Assembly: GCA_009746045.1 (NCBI GenBank)
Contig: RPFO01000059.1
Span: forward strand, 2,324,068 to 2,388,067
Direction: 5' to 3'
DNA length: 64,000 nt
From: Mesostigma viride
Lineage: Eukaryota > Streptophyta > Mesostigmatophyceae > Mesostigmatales > Mesostigmataceae
This document shows, one piece after another, positions 33,101 through 43,734 of the stretch. Below the pieces are notes generated by a model. It made no database searches. It had not been told where the DNA came from and saw only the letters and a list, made by a program, of their open reading frames with translations. Numbering within the stretch: position 1 is the stretch's first letter; each line of letters opens with the position of its first letter. Position numbers and translations under genes: made by a program.

Positions 33101-36100
33101 TGAGGGGTTAGGTGTTGACAGGGGAACCAAAGGAGGTGCGGGAGCTGTGCAGGTGGTTGGGGTGGAGGAGCGTGAGGGGTTAGGTGTTGACAGGGGAACC
33201 AAAGGAGGTGCGGGAGCTGTGCAGGTGGTTGGGGTGGAGGAGCGTGAGGGGTTAGGTGTTGACAGGGGAACCAAAGGAGGTGCGGGAGCTGTGCAGGTGG
33301 TTGGGGTGGAGGAGCGTGAGGGGTTAGGTGTTGACAGGGGAACCAAAGGAGGTGCGGGAGCTGTGCAGGTGGTTGGGGTGGAGGAGCGTGAGGGGTTAGG
33401 TGTTGACAGGGGAACCAAAGGAGGTGCGGGAGCTGTGCAGGTGGTTGGGGTGGAGGAGCGTGAGGGGTTAGGTGTTGACAGGGGAACCAAAGGAGGTGCG
33501 GGAGCTGTGCAGGTGGTTGGGGTGGAGGAGCGTGAGGGGTTAGGTGTTGACAGGGGAACCAAAGGAGGTGCGGGAGCTGTGCAGGTGGTTGGGGTGGAGG
33601 AGCGTGAGGGGTTAGGTGTTGACAGGGGAACCAAAGGAGGTGCGGGAGCTGTGCAGGTGGTTGGGGTGGAGGAGCGTGAGGGGTTAGGTGTTGACAGGGG
33701 AACCAAAGGAGGTGCGGGAGCTGTGCAGGTGGTTGGGGTGGAGGAGCGTGAGGGGTTAGGTGTTGACAGGGGAACCAAAGGAGGTGCGGGAGCTGTGCAG
33801 GTGGTTGGGGTGGAGGAGCGTGAGGGGTTAGGTGTTGACAGGGGAACCAAAGGAGGTGCGGGAGCTGTGCAGGTGGTTGGGGTGGAGGAGCGTGAGGGGT
33901 TAGGTGTTGACAGGGGAACCAAAGGAGGTGCGGGAGCTGTGCAGGTGGTTGGGGTGGAGGAGCGTGAGGGGTTAGGTGTTGACAGGGGAACCAAAGGAGG
34001 TGCGGGAGCTGTGCAGGTGGTTGGGGTGGAGGAGCGTGAGGGGTTAGGTGTTGACAGGGGAACCAAAGGAGGTGCGGGAGCTGTGCAGGTGGTTGGGGTG
34101 GAGGAGCGTGAGGGGTTAGGTGTTGACAGGGGAACCAAAGGAGGTGCGGGAGCTGTGCAGGTGGTTGGGGTGGAGGAGCGTGAGGGGTTAGGTGTTGACA
34201 GGGGAACCAAAGGAGGTGCGGGAGCTGTGCAGGTGGTTGGGGTGGAGGAGCGTGAGGGGTTAGGTGTTGACAGGGGAACCAAAGGAGGTGCGGGAGCTGT
34301 GCAGGTGGTTGGGGTGGAGGAGCGTGAGGGGTTAGGTGTTGACAGGGGAACCAAAGGAGGTGCGGGAGCTGTGCAGGTGGTTGGGGTGGAGGAGCGTGAG
34401 GGGTTAGGTGTTGACAGGGGAACCAAAGGAGGTGCGGGAGCTGTGCAGGTGGTTGGGGTGGAGGAGCGTGAGGGGTTAGGTGTTGACAGGGGAACCAAAG
34501 GAGGTGCGGGAGCTGTGCAGGTGGTTGGGGTGGAGGAGCGTGAGGGGTTAGGTGTTGACAGGGGAACCAAAGGAGGTGCGGGAGCTGTGCAGGTGGTTGG
34601 GGTGGAGGAGCGTGAGGGGTTAGGTGTTGACAGGGGAACCAAAGGAGGTGCGGGAGCTGTGCAGGTGGTTGGGGTGGAGGAGCGTGAGGGGTTAGGTGTT
34701 GACAGGGGAACCAAAGGAGGTGCGGGAGCTGTGCAGGTGGTTGGGGTGGAGGAGCGTGAGGGGTTAGGTGTTGACAGGGGAACCAAAGGAGGTGCGGGAG
34801 CTGTGCAGGTGGTTGGGGTGGAGGAGCGTGAGGGGTTAGGTGTTGACAGGGGAACCAAAGGAGGTGCGGGAGCTGTGCAGGTGGTTGGGGTGGAGGAGCG
34901 TGAGGGGTTAGGTGTTGACAGGGGAACCAAAGGAGGTGCGGGAGCTGTGCAGGTGGTTGGGGTGGAGGAGCGTGAGGGGTTAGGTGTTGACAGGGGAACC
35001 AAAGGAGGTGCGGGAGCTGTGCAGGTGGTTGGGGTGGAGGAGCGTGAGGGGTTAGGTGTTGACAGGGGAACCAAAGGAGGTGCGGGAGCTGTGCAGGTGG
35101 TTGGGGTGGAGGAGCGTGAGGGGTTAGGTGTTGACAGGGGAACCAAAGGAGGTGCGGGAGCTGTGCAGGTGGTTGGGGTGGAGGAGCGTGAGGGGTTAGG
35201 TGTTGACAGGGGAACCAAAGGAGGTGCGGGAGCTGTGCAGGTGGTTGGGGTGGAGGAGCGTGAGGGGTTAGGTGTTGACAGGGGAACCAAAGGAGGTGCG
35301 GGAGCTGTGCAGGTGGTTGGGGTGGAGGAGCGTGAGGGGTTAGGTGTTGACAGGGGAACCAAAGGAGGTGCGGGAGCTGTGCAGGTGGTTGGGGTGGAGG
35401 AGCGTGAGGGGTTAGGTGTTGACAGGGGAACCAAAGGAGGTGCGGGAGCTGTGCAGGTGGTTGGGGTGGAGGAGCGTGAGGGGTTAGGTGTTGACAGGGG
35501 AACCAAAGGAGGTGCGGGAGCTGTGCAGGTGGTTGGGGTGGAGGAGCGTGAGGGGTTAGGTGTTGACAGGGGAACCAAAGGAGGTGCGGGAGCTGTGCAG
35601 GTGGTTGGGGTGGAGGAGCGTGAGGGGTTAGGTGTTGACAGGGGAACCAAAGGAGGTGCGGGAGCTGTGCAGGTGGTTGGGGTGGAGGAGCGTGAGGGGT
35701 TAGGTGTTGACAGGGGAACCAAAGGAGGTGCGGGAGCTGTGCAGGTGGTTGGGGTGGAGGAGCGTGAGGGGTTAGGTGTTGACAGGGGAACCAAAGGAGG
35801 TGCGGGAGCTGTGCAGGTGGTTGGGGTGGAGGAGCGTGAGGGGTTAGGTGTTGACAGGGGAACCAAAGGAGGTGCGGGAGCTGTGCAGGTGGTTGGGGTG
35901 GAGGAGCGTGAGGGGTTAGGTGTTGACAGGGGAACCAAAGGAGGTGCGGGAGCTGTGCAGGTGGTTGGGGTGGAGGAGCGTGAGGGGTTAGGTGTTGACA
36001 GGGGAACCAAAGGAGGTGCGGGAGCTGTGCAGGTGGTTGGGGTGGAGGAGCGTGAGGGGTTAGGTGTTGACAGGGGAACCAAAGGAGGTGCGGGAGCTGT

Positions 36101-39065
36101 GCAGGTGGTTGGGGTGGAGGAGCGTGAGGGGTTAGGTGTTGACAGGGGAACCAAAGGAGGTGCGGGAGCTGTGCAGGTGGTTGGGGTGGAGGAGCGTGAG
36201 GGGTTAGGTGTTGACAGGGGAACCAAAGGAGGTGCGGGAGCTGTGCAGGTGGTTGGGGTGGAGGAGCGTGAGGGGTTAGGTGTTGACAGGGGAACCAAAG
36301 GAGGTGCGGGAGCTGTGCAGGTGGTTGGGGTGGAGGAGCGTGAGGGGTTAGGTGTTGACAGGGGAACCAAAGGAGGTGCGGGAGCTGTGCAGGTGGTTGG
36401 GGTGGAGGAGCGTGAGGGGTTAGGTGTTGACAGGGGAACCAAAGGAGGTGCGGGAGCTGTGCAGGTGGTTGGGGTGGAGGAGCGTGAGGGGTTAGGTGTT
36501 GACAGGGGAACCAAAGGAGGTGCGGGAGCTGTGCAGGTGGTTGGGGTGGAGGAGCGTGAGGGGTTAGGTGTTGACAGGGGAACCAAAGGAGGTGCGGGAG
36601 CTGTGCAGGTGGTTGGGGTGGAGGAGCGTGAGGGGTTAGGTGTTGACAGGGGAACCAAAGGAGGTGCGGGAGCTGTGCAGGTGGTTGGGGTGGAGGAGCG
36701 TGAGGGGTTAGGTGTTGACAGGGGAACCAAAGGAGGTGCGGGAGCTGTGCAGGTGGTTGGGGTGGAGGAGCGTGAGGGGTTAGGTGTTGACAGGGGAACC
36801 AAAGGAGGTGCGGGAGCTGTGCAGGTGGTTGGGGTGGAGGAGCGTGAGGGGTTAGGTGTTGACAGGGGAACCAAAGGAGGTGCGGGAGCTGTGCAGGTGG
36901 TTGGGGTGGAGGAGCGTGAGGGGTTAGGTGTTGACAGGGGAACCAAAGGAGGTGCGGGAGCTGTGCAGGTGGTTGGGGTGGAGGAGCGTGAGGGGTTAGG
37001 TGTTGACAGGGGAACCAAAGGAGGTGCGGGAGCTGTGCAGGTGGTTGGGGTGGAGGAGCGTGAGGGGTTAGGTGTTGACAGGGGAACCAAAGGAGGTGCG
37101 GGAGCTGTGCAGGTGGTTGGGGTGGAGGAGCGTGAGGGGTTAGGTGTTGACAGGGGAACCAAAGGAGGTGCGGGAGCTGTGCAGGTGGTTGGGGTGGAGG
37201 AGCGTGAGGGGTTAGGTGTTGACAGGGGAACCAAAGGAGGTGCGGGAGCTGTGCAGGTGGTTGGGGTGGAGGAGCGTGAGGGGTTAGGTGTTGACAGGGG
37301 AACCAAAGGAGGTGCGGGAGCTGTGCAGGTGGTTGGGGTGGAGGAGCGTGAGGGGTTAGGTGTTGACAGGGGAACCAAAGGAGGTGCGGGAGCTGTGCAG
37401 GTGGTTGGGGTGGAGGAGCGTGAGGGGTTAGGTGTTGACAGGGGAACCAAAGGAGGTGCGGGAGCTGTGCAGGTGGTTGGGGTGGAGGAGCGTGAGGGGT
37501 TAGGTGTTGACAGGGGAACCAAAGGAGGTGCGGGAGCTGTGCAGGTGGTTGGGGTGGAGGAGCGTGAGGGGTTAGGTGTTGACAGGGGAACCAAAGGAGG
37601 TGCGGGAGCTGTGCAGGTGGTTGGGGTGGAGGAGCGTGAGGGGTTAGGTGTTGACAGGGGAACCAAAGGAGGTGCGGGAGCTGTGCAGGTGGTTGGGGTG
37701 GAGGAGCGTGAGGGGTTAGGTGTTGACAGGGGAACCAAAGGAGGTGCGGGAGCTGTGCAGGTGGTTGGGGTGGAGGAGCGTGAGGGGTTAGGTGTTGACA
37801 GGGGAACCAAAGGAGGTGCGGGAGCTGTGCAGGTGGTTGGGGTGGAGGAGCGTGAGGGGTTAGGTGTTGACAGGGGAACCAAAGGAGGTGCGGGAGCTGT
37901 GCAGGTGGTTGGGGTGGAGGAGCGTGAGGGGTTAGGTGTTGACAGGGGAACCAAAGGAGGTGCGGGAGCTGTGCAGGTGGTTGGGGTGGAGGAGCGTGAG
38001 GGTTAGGTGTTGACAGGGGAACCAAAGGAGGTGCGGGAGCTGTGCAGGTGGTTGGGGTGGAGGAGCGTGAGGGGTTAGGTGTTGACAGGGGAACCAAAGG
38101 AGGTGCGGGAGCTGTGCAGAGTGGTTGGGGTGGAGGAGCGTGAGGGGTTAGGTGTTGACAGGGGAACCAAAGGAGGTGCGGGAGCTGTGCAGGTGGTTGG
38201 GGTGGAGGAGGCGTGAGGGGTTAGGTGTTGACAGGGGAACAAAGGAGGTGCGGGAGCTGTGCAGGTGGTTGGGGTGGAGGAGCGTGAGGGGTTAGGTGTT
38301 GACAGGGGAACCAAAGGAGGTGCGGGAGCTGTGCAGGTGGTTGGGGTGGAGGAGCGTGAGGGGTTAGGTGTTGACAGGGGAACCAAAGGAGGTGCGGGAG
38401 CTGTGCAGGTGGTTGGGGTGGAGGAGCGTGAGGGGTTAGGTGTTGACAGGGGAACCAAAGGAGGTGCGGGAGCTGTGCAGGTGGTTGGGGTGGAGGAGCG
38501 TGAGGGGTTAGGTGTTGACAGGGGAACCAAAGGAGGTGCGGGAGCTGTGCAGGTGGTTGGGGTGGAGGAGCGTGAGGGGTTAGGTGTTGACAGGGGAACC
38601 AAAGGAGGTGCGGGAGCTGTGCAGGTGGTTGGGGTGGAGGAGCGTGAGGGGTTAGGTGTTGACAGGGGAACCAAAGGAGGTGCGGGAGCTGTGCAGGTGG
38701 TTGGGGTGGAGGAGCGTGAGGGGTTAGGTGTTGACAGGGGAACCAAAGGAGGTGCGGGAGCTGTGCAGGTGGTTGGGGTGGAGGAGCGTGAGGGGTTAGG
38801 TGTTGACAGGGGAACCAAAGGAGGTGCGGGAGCTGTGCAGGTGGTTGGGGTGGAGGAGCGTGAGGGGTTAGGTGTTGACAGGGGAACCAAAGGAGGTGCG
38901 GGAGCTGTGCAGGTGGTTGGGGTGGAGGAGCGTGAGGGGTTAGGTGTTGACAGGGGAACCAAAGGAGGTGCGGGAGCTGTGCAGGTGGTTGGGGTGGAGG
39001 AGCGTGAGGGGTTAGGTGTTGACAGGGGAACCAAAGGAGGTGCGGGAGCTGTGCAGGTGGTTGGG
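21127..39065. repeat. 72-bp satellite, 249 tandem copies (18 kb)
   Basis: The unit starts AGGTGGTTGGGGTGGAGG and ends GGGAGCTGTGC. From 21127 to 39055 is exactly 249 x 72 bp. I counted 38 G, 14 A, 13 T and 7 C per unit, a strong G skew on the plus strand. The first unit has one substitution (GAAACAAAG); the next ~230 look identical. Four single-base indels occur only at about 37998-38245. The 72-bp period keeps several frames open on both strands for over 5,600 codons, so very long ORFs here are not genes. The array begins 108 bp after the bilin-reductase stop codon. Confidence 0.98.
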
Positions 39066-39841
39066 CCAAACCCTGGAGGAGCGTGAGGGGTTACCCCCCC
39101 ATCAACCACAGGCAATCATTCTGGCACAATGCGGCGCTTGCAACTGCCCTGCCCTACTTGGCCAGCGCACCACGCTTGGCTTCGTGTCTTTCAATGCTCA
39201 TGGCCTACCTGTGGAGACCCATCACGTTCATCGCATGGCTGAGCTCGTGGCATTCTGCATCGGCCACGGCATTGATATATATTTTAATAATATAATTACT
39301 TACAGCAGAGTGAAATCACTCAAACCAAAGCAAACGCCCAGCTATAAACCTCTATACAGAGCCATGTCAAATCTCTATACTACGATAAGACCAATGGAAA
39401 CTCCTAACGGGAGGAACCTAATAGCCCTGCTGCACCGCAAAATCAGCCCGCGTACGGCGGAGCATGATGTCAGCCATGGCCCGAGTCAGCGCCACCGACA
39501 AGCGCTGACGCCAATATGACGAGGTCCGCGGACCATGGGCCCGTGGTGGGGTGGTATATAGCCTGTCCACTCGCACCGTGGCTGATGTGTTGTTCCGCCG
39601 CACCCGGGCCGACTTTGTCGCGACCCATGCGGTCTTGATCCCTCTCAGGCCTGCATGGTGGGCCGGCAGCGATGTTGCTGCGTGTCATAGTTTTGTGATT
39701 TAGTTAGTTGTACCTTGTGCAGCTGGAGTGATCCTTGGATGTCCGTGTCAGATTTCTATAATTTTCTTTAGGGTTCGTCTTCTTTTCGGGGCTTTTCGGG
39801 TTGCATGCCTTGATGGACCTCATAATTTAATTATTTACTAC
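39066..39841. other. Region between satellite and LTR element
   Basis: The last partial unit runs into a variant (GTTGGGCCAAACCCTGGAGG) and then unique DNA. Short open frames exist on the plus strand (39016-39519), but no domain or splice structure is recognisable. Confidence 0.4.
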
Positions 39842-40377
39842 TGTTACGTCCTAAACTTATACCGCCACCTCTACCTCTACCTGGCCTAACCCAACCTAAA
39901 TTAGTCAGGCCTCCTCTACTCAAACCCCTAGCGAAAGTCGAACGAGACGGAGCTGATCTCGATGCATTCACGTATGTATTACTGTAATACGCCATACAAC
40001 CATTTACCCGAACCCGTTTATTCCAGGAATAGAGGAAGGAAACACACTACACTGCCGTGACCCAAGCCTATGTATCAATTCATTTAACACACGCCGAGTG
40101 CCAACACAAGGGGTAGAACGTGCATAAATGGTCACCAACGGTCCAACCTGCTCGGGCCGACCTGGCCCTCGCCTAGAATTGCACAGATGCACGCCATGGT
40201 CCACTACATTCTACCCGAAGGATAAGGACCACTAATAAAGTACTCGGCGCGACGCCCAAAAGCTCCAATGCACCACAGTACTGCTACGAGGACAACTACA
40301 CGTTACACGTAAACCTAGGAACGACCAAGGCAAGGGACGTAATTTACAACTACAACGAATTGTTACGCGACGTAACA
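39842..40377 (-). repeat. LTR, 3' copy (element on minus strand)
   Basis: It begins TGTTACG and ends CGTAACA, a TG...CA boundary with a 7-bp inverted repeat. It aligns along its whole length with 56057-56614 with few substitutions and some small indels; it is 536 bp against 558 bp. Confidence 0.93.
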
Positions 40378-40390
40378 CCTCCCCCCCACA
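40378..40390 (-). other. Polypurine tract of the retrotransposon
   Basis: On the minus strand TGTGGGGGGGAGG directly precedes the 3' LTR, the expected position for the plus-strand primer. Confidence 0.75.
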
Positions 40391-40842
40391 AAGGTAGGGA
40401 GCCCTCTCCCTACGCACAGGGAGGAAACCAAGGGGTAGGAAAAACCTAATGCACCCAGCACACACCAACACAATCGACAGGCCATCCAAGATACAAAGCA
40501 CCAACATGTTAACTCGGTTCCACCACCACGCCGGGTGGTGTAGGGTTAGCCAGCACCAAGCCTGGTGGGAGGTTCCCCTAACTGCCTGGAACGGAGTCCT
40601 TGCCGGGGGGGACGGCACTGGGCAGGACACACAGAGTAAACAAATCAGTACCAAGGACCAAGAACGACCAATCAACTGGCCAGAATATGTGGGCGACTCT
40701 ATATACCGGAGGGACAACACCCTCAGGTCGGGCCTAAGGCCCTCTATCTAGTTGCCATCAGTCTGGTAAGTGCCACGCGAGGCCAACAGAACATCCAGAT
40801 ACGCCTGGTAGTGGGCCACATCATCGGCATTGTCATGCCTAT

Positions 40843-43062
40843 CTACAGTGAGGAAAACATCGGCCCACACGCCATCAGGAAAAAGGCCCAGTAATACCTA
40901 TGCTGCGTAAGAACGACCTGGCCACGGGCCCAGTCCAAGAAGCCGCAGGCAAAGAGGCGCAGGAAAGGCTCTACCGCGATCAAACAGAGAGCCCGCAGCC
41001 TGAGTAGGCGATGGTACCGGATCCGAGGACGCAAACCCGTCGGGAAGAACAGATCTATCAGGGGCTCCACGTTAGACGGCCACATCCGGATGTGCCGAAC
41101 CTCACGGGAGCGCCACCGACGAGCACACTGTCGCGACCCGAACGTCTCTAGGTAGTCGCTAGCCCGAGGGGGAGGATGGCCACGGGAGTCCAGGCCCTGG
41201 CCCGGGAGGGGCGCTGGACGACGGGCATCCCACTCCAGGATGGGCTGCAGGAGAACCGCGCCGTACGTAGCACCCGGCACCGCAGGAAACTCGACCGTAA
41301 GGGCATCTGAGGCCATAATGCCCAGAGGCGGAGGGTAAGCCCACTGGAAACCACCGTAGGTGTCCAAGTCGTTGTGACGCCTAGCCCAGCGATACAGAAC
41401 TCGCCGAACCAGGATCTCACCCTGGAACACAGGATCAGCTAAAATAACCATATCGAAAGGAGGCCGATCAGTCTCAATGGGTAGGCCACGGTCCCGCGGC
41501 GCCCGACACACCTGGGAGAACCCGTAGGACATGGGCGAAATGGCAAGCTCAGCGGAGGCGCGCGGCAGGTCACACTGTCGGCAGGCGAGCGCAGACATAC
41601 CGTACCCAGGGACGGGCGTGTCGCGCGACTCCGGCGTCGCGTGTACCACAGAAGGGGCCCGGTCCCGGTCGCCTTGGGACAACTCCCGGAGGGAATCAGC
41701 AGCGCGGATGGCGCGATGATCGAGGCCGCTGGTCCGAACAACTGCAGCCAAAGACCGCGAGGCCGAAGGGGCCGGAACCGAAACAGGGGTAGGAGCCTGC
41801 ACAGGCACAGGCGGCGCCGGTACCACAGGAGGCCGCGACGGACCCGCTGCCGAAGGAGGTCGTGACGGACCCGCCACCGCAGCTGGCGCTCCGGTCTCCG
41901 GTGGAGGCGCACCCTCAGGCCACATGTTGAAAATAGGGCCCGTAGGGACAGGCAATCCAGCATAAGACTGGTTACCATCCAGGCTCCAGTCTGGCACTGG
42001 AATCCTCTGCGGAGGACCACCCTCCCAGAGCCTGGGGAGCCCGCTCGTATCGCCAAAGAAGCCCCGCGGTGGAGGCTCGGCAGCGGCGACGGCGGGCGCG
42101 GCCGCTGGGGCAGAAGAATCGCGCGAAGGCGCGGGTACGGCGGTCGCGGACGCAGAGGCAGCCGGAGGCGTAGGAGCCGCAACAGCGACCGAGGGCTCGC
42201 CCTGGGACGCAGGCGAAGCCGTAGTCGCCGAGGCAACAGGAGGGGTAGGAGACACGGATGCAACAGACACCCCACCTGGCGTGGCTGGAGCCTGCGACTG
42301 GGACGCCATGAAGGCCCCGAATGCCGAGACCAGGGACTGGATCTGAGCCTGCATTGCGGAAACGGTAGACGCAAGAGGGTCAGGCTGGCGATCCAAGCCC
42401 GGAGGGGTAGGCTCCACCGACACGCGCTGGGTCGACCGTGGTGAAGACGGGACAGGGGAAGGAGCCGACACGGAGGAGGAGGACGCTGCGACTGAGGCCG
42501 AATACTCTGGCGTGTACTGCGCCTCGACTGGTGCGTCCGCAGGGGAAGGGTCGCCATGTGCTACCCCCGCTGACTGATCCGCAATCTCCATAAACTCGAC
42601 TGCCCGTAGGAGGTCGCAGGGGTGTTCATCTACATCTGCCTCGCCCTCGCCCGGAAGCCAAGGGAACACCTCCCGAAGGCAGGAGCGGCCCACAGGGGTA
42701 GACAGGTAAGAAAACACCCGGGGGCACTGAAGGATAGCGGCTATTTGCCCCAAGGCAGGGCAGCGGGAACCACATCCTAAAAGACAATGCCCGGCATCGT
42801 CGAACCCATGCACGACTAGCTGTTGCGGATCATTGGGGTCTGGGCCGAACCACGAGACCCCAAAGAGGGCGGCCCTGACCAAGGCCGCATGATGAGCCTG
42901 GAGGGCAGGCTGAACGGGGCCACCCGGATAACTGGAACGGGAAACCCATCGGCCCGGAAGGGCCTCGTAGTAGAACTCTGGGTCAAGGGGAGGCGGCACG
43001 ATCTCCGTCGGAGGGGCAGGTTCCGCCATGATGGCTGCGGAGGGGAGGGGACAACCAACCAC
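40843..43062 (-). CDS. 739-codon ORF between integrase and 3' LTR, unknown function
   Basis: This long uninterrupted frame lies after the integrase/chromodomain and before the 3' LTR, on the same strand. It starts at 43062, or at an in-frame ATG at 43029 with good context (ATCATGGCG). The N-terminal ~180 residues are globular (DPEFYYEALPGRW, CLLGCGSRCPALGQ). Residues ~190-460 are rich in Pro, Ala, Ser and Val with many PTPP and PAPS motifs. The C-terminal ~250 residues look globular again (LACRQCDLPRAS, DTYGGFQWAYPPP, a Leu/Arg-rich end). I see no signal peptide, transmembrane segment or known catalytic motif, so an envelope role is not supported. A CTCCGCAG just before the 43029 ATG could be a splice acceptor for a subgenomic RNA. 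It is intact although pol is broken. Confidence 0.7.
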   Translation of the reverse strand: MVGCPLPSAAIMAEPAPPTEIVPPPLDPEFYYEALPGRWVSRSSYPGGPVQPALQAHHAALVRAALFGVSWFGPDPNDPQQLVVHGFDDAGHCLLGCGSRCPALGQIAAILQCPRVFSYLSTPVGRSCLREVFPWLPGEGEADVDEHPCDLLRAVEFMEIADQSAGVAHGDPSPADAPVEAQYTPEYSASVAASSSSVSAPSPVPSSPRSTQRVSVEPTPPGLDRQPDPLASTVSAMQAQIQSLVSAFGAFMASQSQAPATPGGVSVASVSPTPPVASATTASPASQGEPSVAVAAPTPPAASASATAVPAPSRDSSAPAAAPAVAAAEPPPRGFFGDTSGLPRLWEGGPPQRIPVPDWSLDGNQSYAGLPVPTGPIFNMWPEGAPPPETGAPAAVAGPSRPPSAAGPSRPPVVPAPPVPVQAPTPVSVPAPSASRSLAAVVRTSGLDHRAIRAADSLRELSQGDRDRAPSVVHATPESRDTPVPGYGMSALACRQCDLPRASAELAISPMSYGFSQVCRAPRDRGLPIETDRPPFDMVILADPVFQGEILVRRVLYRWARRHNDLDTYGGFQWAYPPPLGIMASDALTVEFPAVPGATYGAVLLQPILEWDARRPAPLPGQGLDSRGHPPPRASDYLETFGSRQCARRWRSREVRHIRMWPSNVEPLIDLFFPTGLRPRIRYHRLLRLRALCLIAVEPFLRLFACGFLDWARGQVVLTQHRYYWAFFLMACGPMFSSL

Positions 43063-43105
43063 CCATCGACAGCAGGCATACTATAAGGGAGGGGCAGGTC
43101 GCCAG

Positions 43106-43320
43106 CTAGAGTTGGTGTAGGGTTTTGTAATCCTGCAACAAACGGCTACAACCATCTAACTCACTCTCCGTGTACCATACTTTATCTACCTCACTACGAG
43201 CATACATCCACTTCACCTTATACTGGCGTTGAGTACCGCGGCCCTTTTTAATATCCCTATGGGCCACGATACTCTCTACCTCGTCTTCTACCTCACCAGT
43301 ATCAGGATTATGCTCTAAGG
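43106..43320 (-). pseudogene. Chromodomain at integrase C-terminus (frameshifted)
   Basis: In the frame one base off the integrase C-terminal frame, the translation has EVEDEVESIVAHRDIKK, YKVKWMYAR, VWYTESELDG and LLQDYKTL, the beta-strand/aromatic/helix pattern of a chromodomain. The stop is at 43106-43108. Chromodomains guide chromovirus integration to marked chromatin. The upstream frame stops within AELAPAP-like sequence at 43315, so one indel separates them. Confidence 0.82.
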
Positions 43321-43734
43321 GGCAGGGGCTAATTCTCTACCAGCGAACGTGCTTTGGTGATAAAGCTTCAGCTGGCTTCTATGGAAGGTGTTTGAATGAG
43401 TCTGCCAAGAGGTAGGGATATCTATTTTATATAAGAAATTACCTACTCTAGACAACACACGGAAGGGTCCTAAGAAGGCGGGCCTAAGCTTCACCTTAAG
43501 TTCAGCTTCGAACTTGTGAGCAAATCGGCCAACACGGGGGCCTTCTACTAAGACTAAATCTCCTATATCTATTTCAGGAGCTCTTCTATCTAAGGAGGCA
43601 CGCAACCTAGCAAGGTACTTGGCCTGAGCCTTATGGTACCCTGAAATAGCGTGGTCATGTGCATTTTTCATTTTATCTAATAAGGCCTGCACGCCTTCTA
43701 CGGTATCCCGGGACACATCGTCCCTGTCCCTTAA
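43315..43734 (-). pseudogene. Integrase C-terminal region
   Basis: Contains IDIGDLVLVEGPR, KLRPAFLGPFRVLSRVG and FHRSQLKLYH, the SH3-like C-terminal part of gypsy integrases. Its upstream neighbour at 45427 is split from it by the TTAA-flanked insertion. Confidence 0.85.

Noticed and set aside
20971-38097. Open frames of over 5,600 codons on both strands
   Set aside because: They exist only because the 72-bp unit is a multiple of three and lacks stops in those frames; translations are the same 24 residues repeated.
21127-39065. Telomeric repeat (GGGGTTAGG motif in the unit)
   Set aside because: The motif is one part of a 72-bp unit, and genes and a transposon follow on the far side.
40843-43062. 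Envelope gene
   Set aside because: The position fits, but there is no signal peptide, transmembrane helix, cleavage site or cysteine-rich ectodomain.
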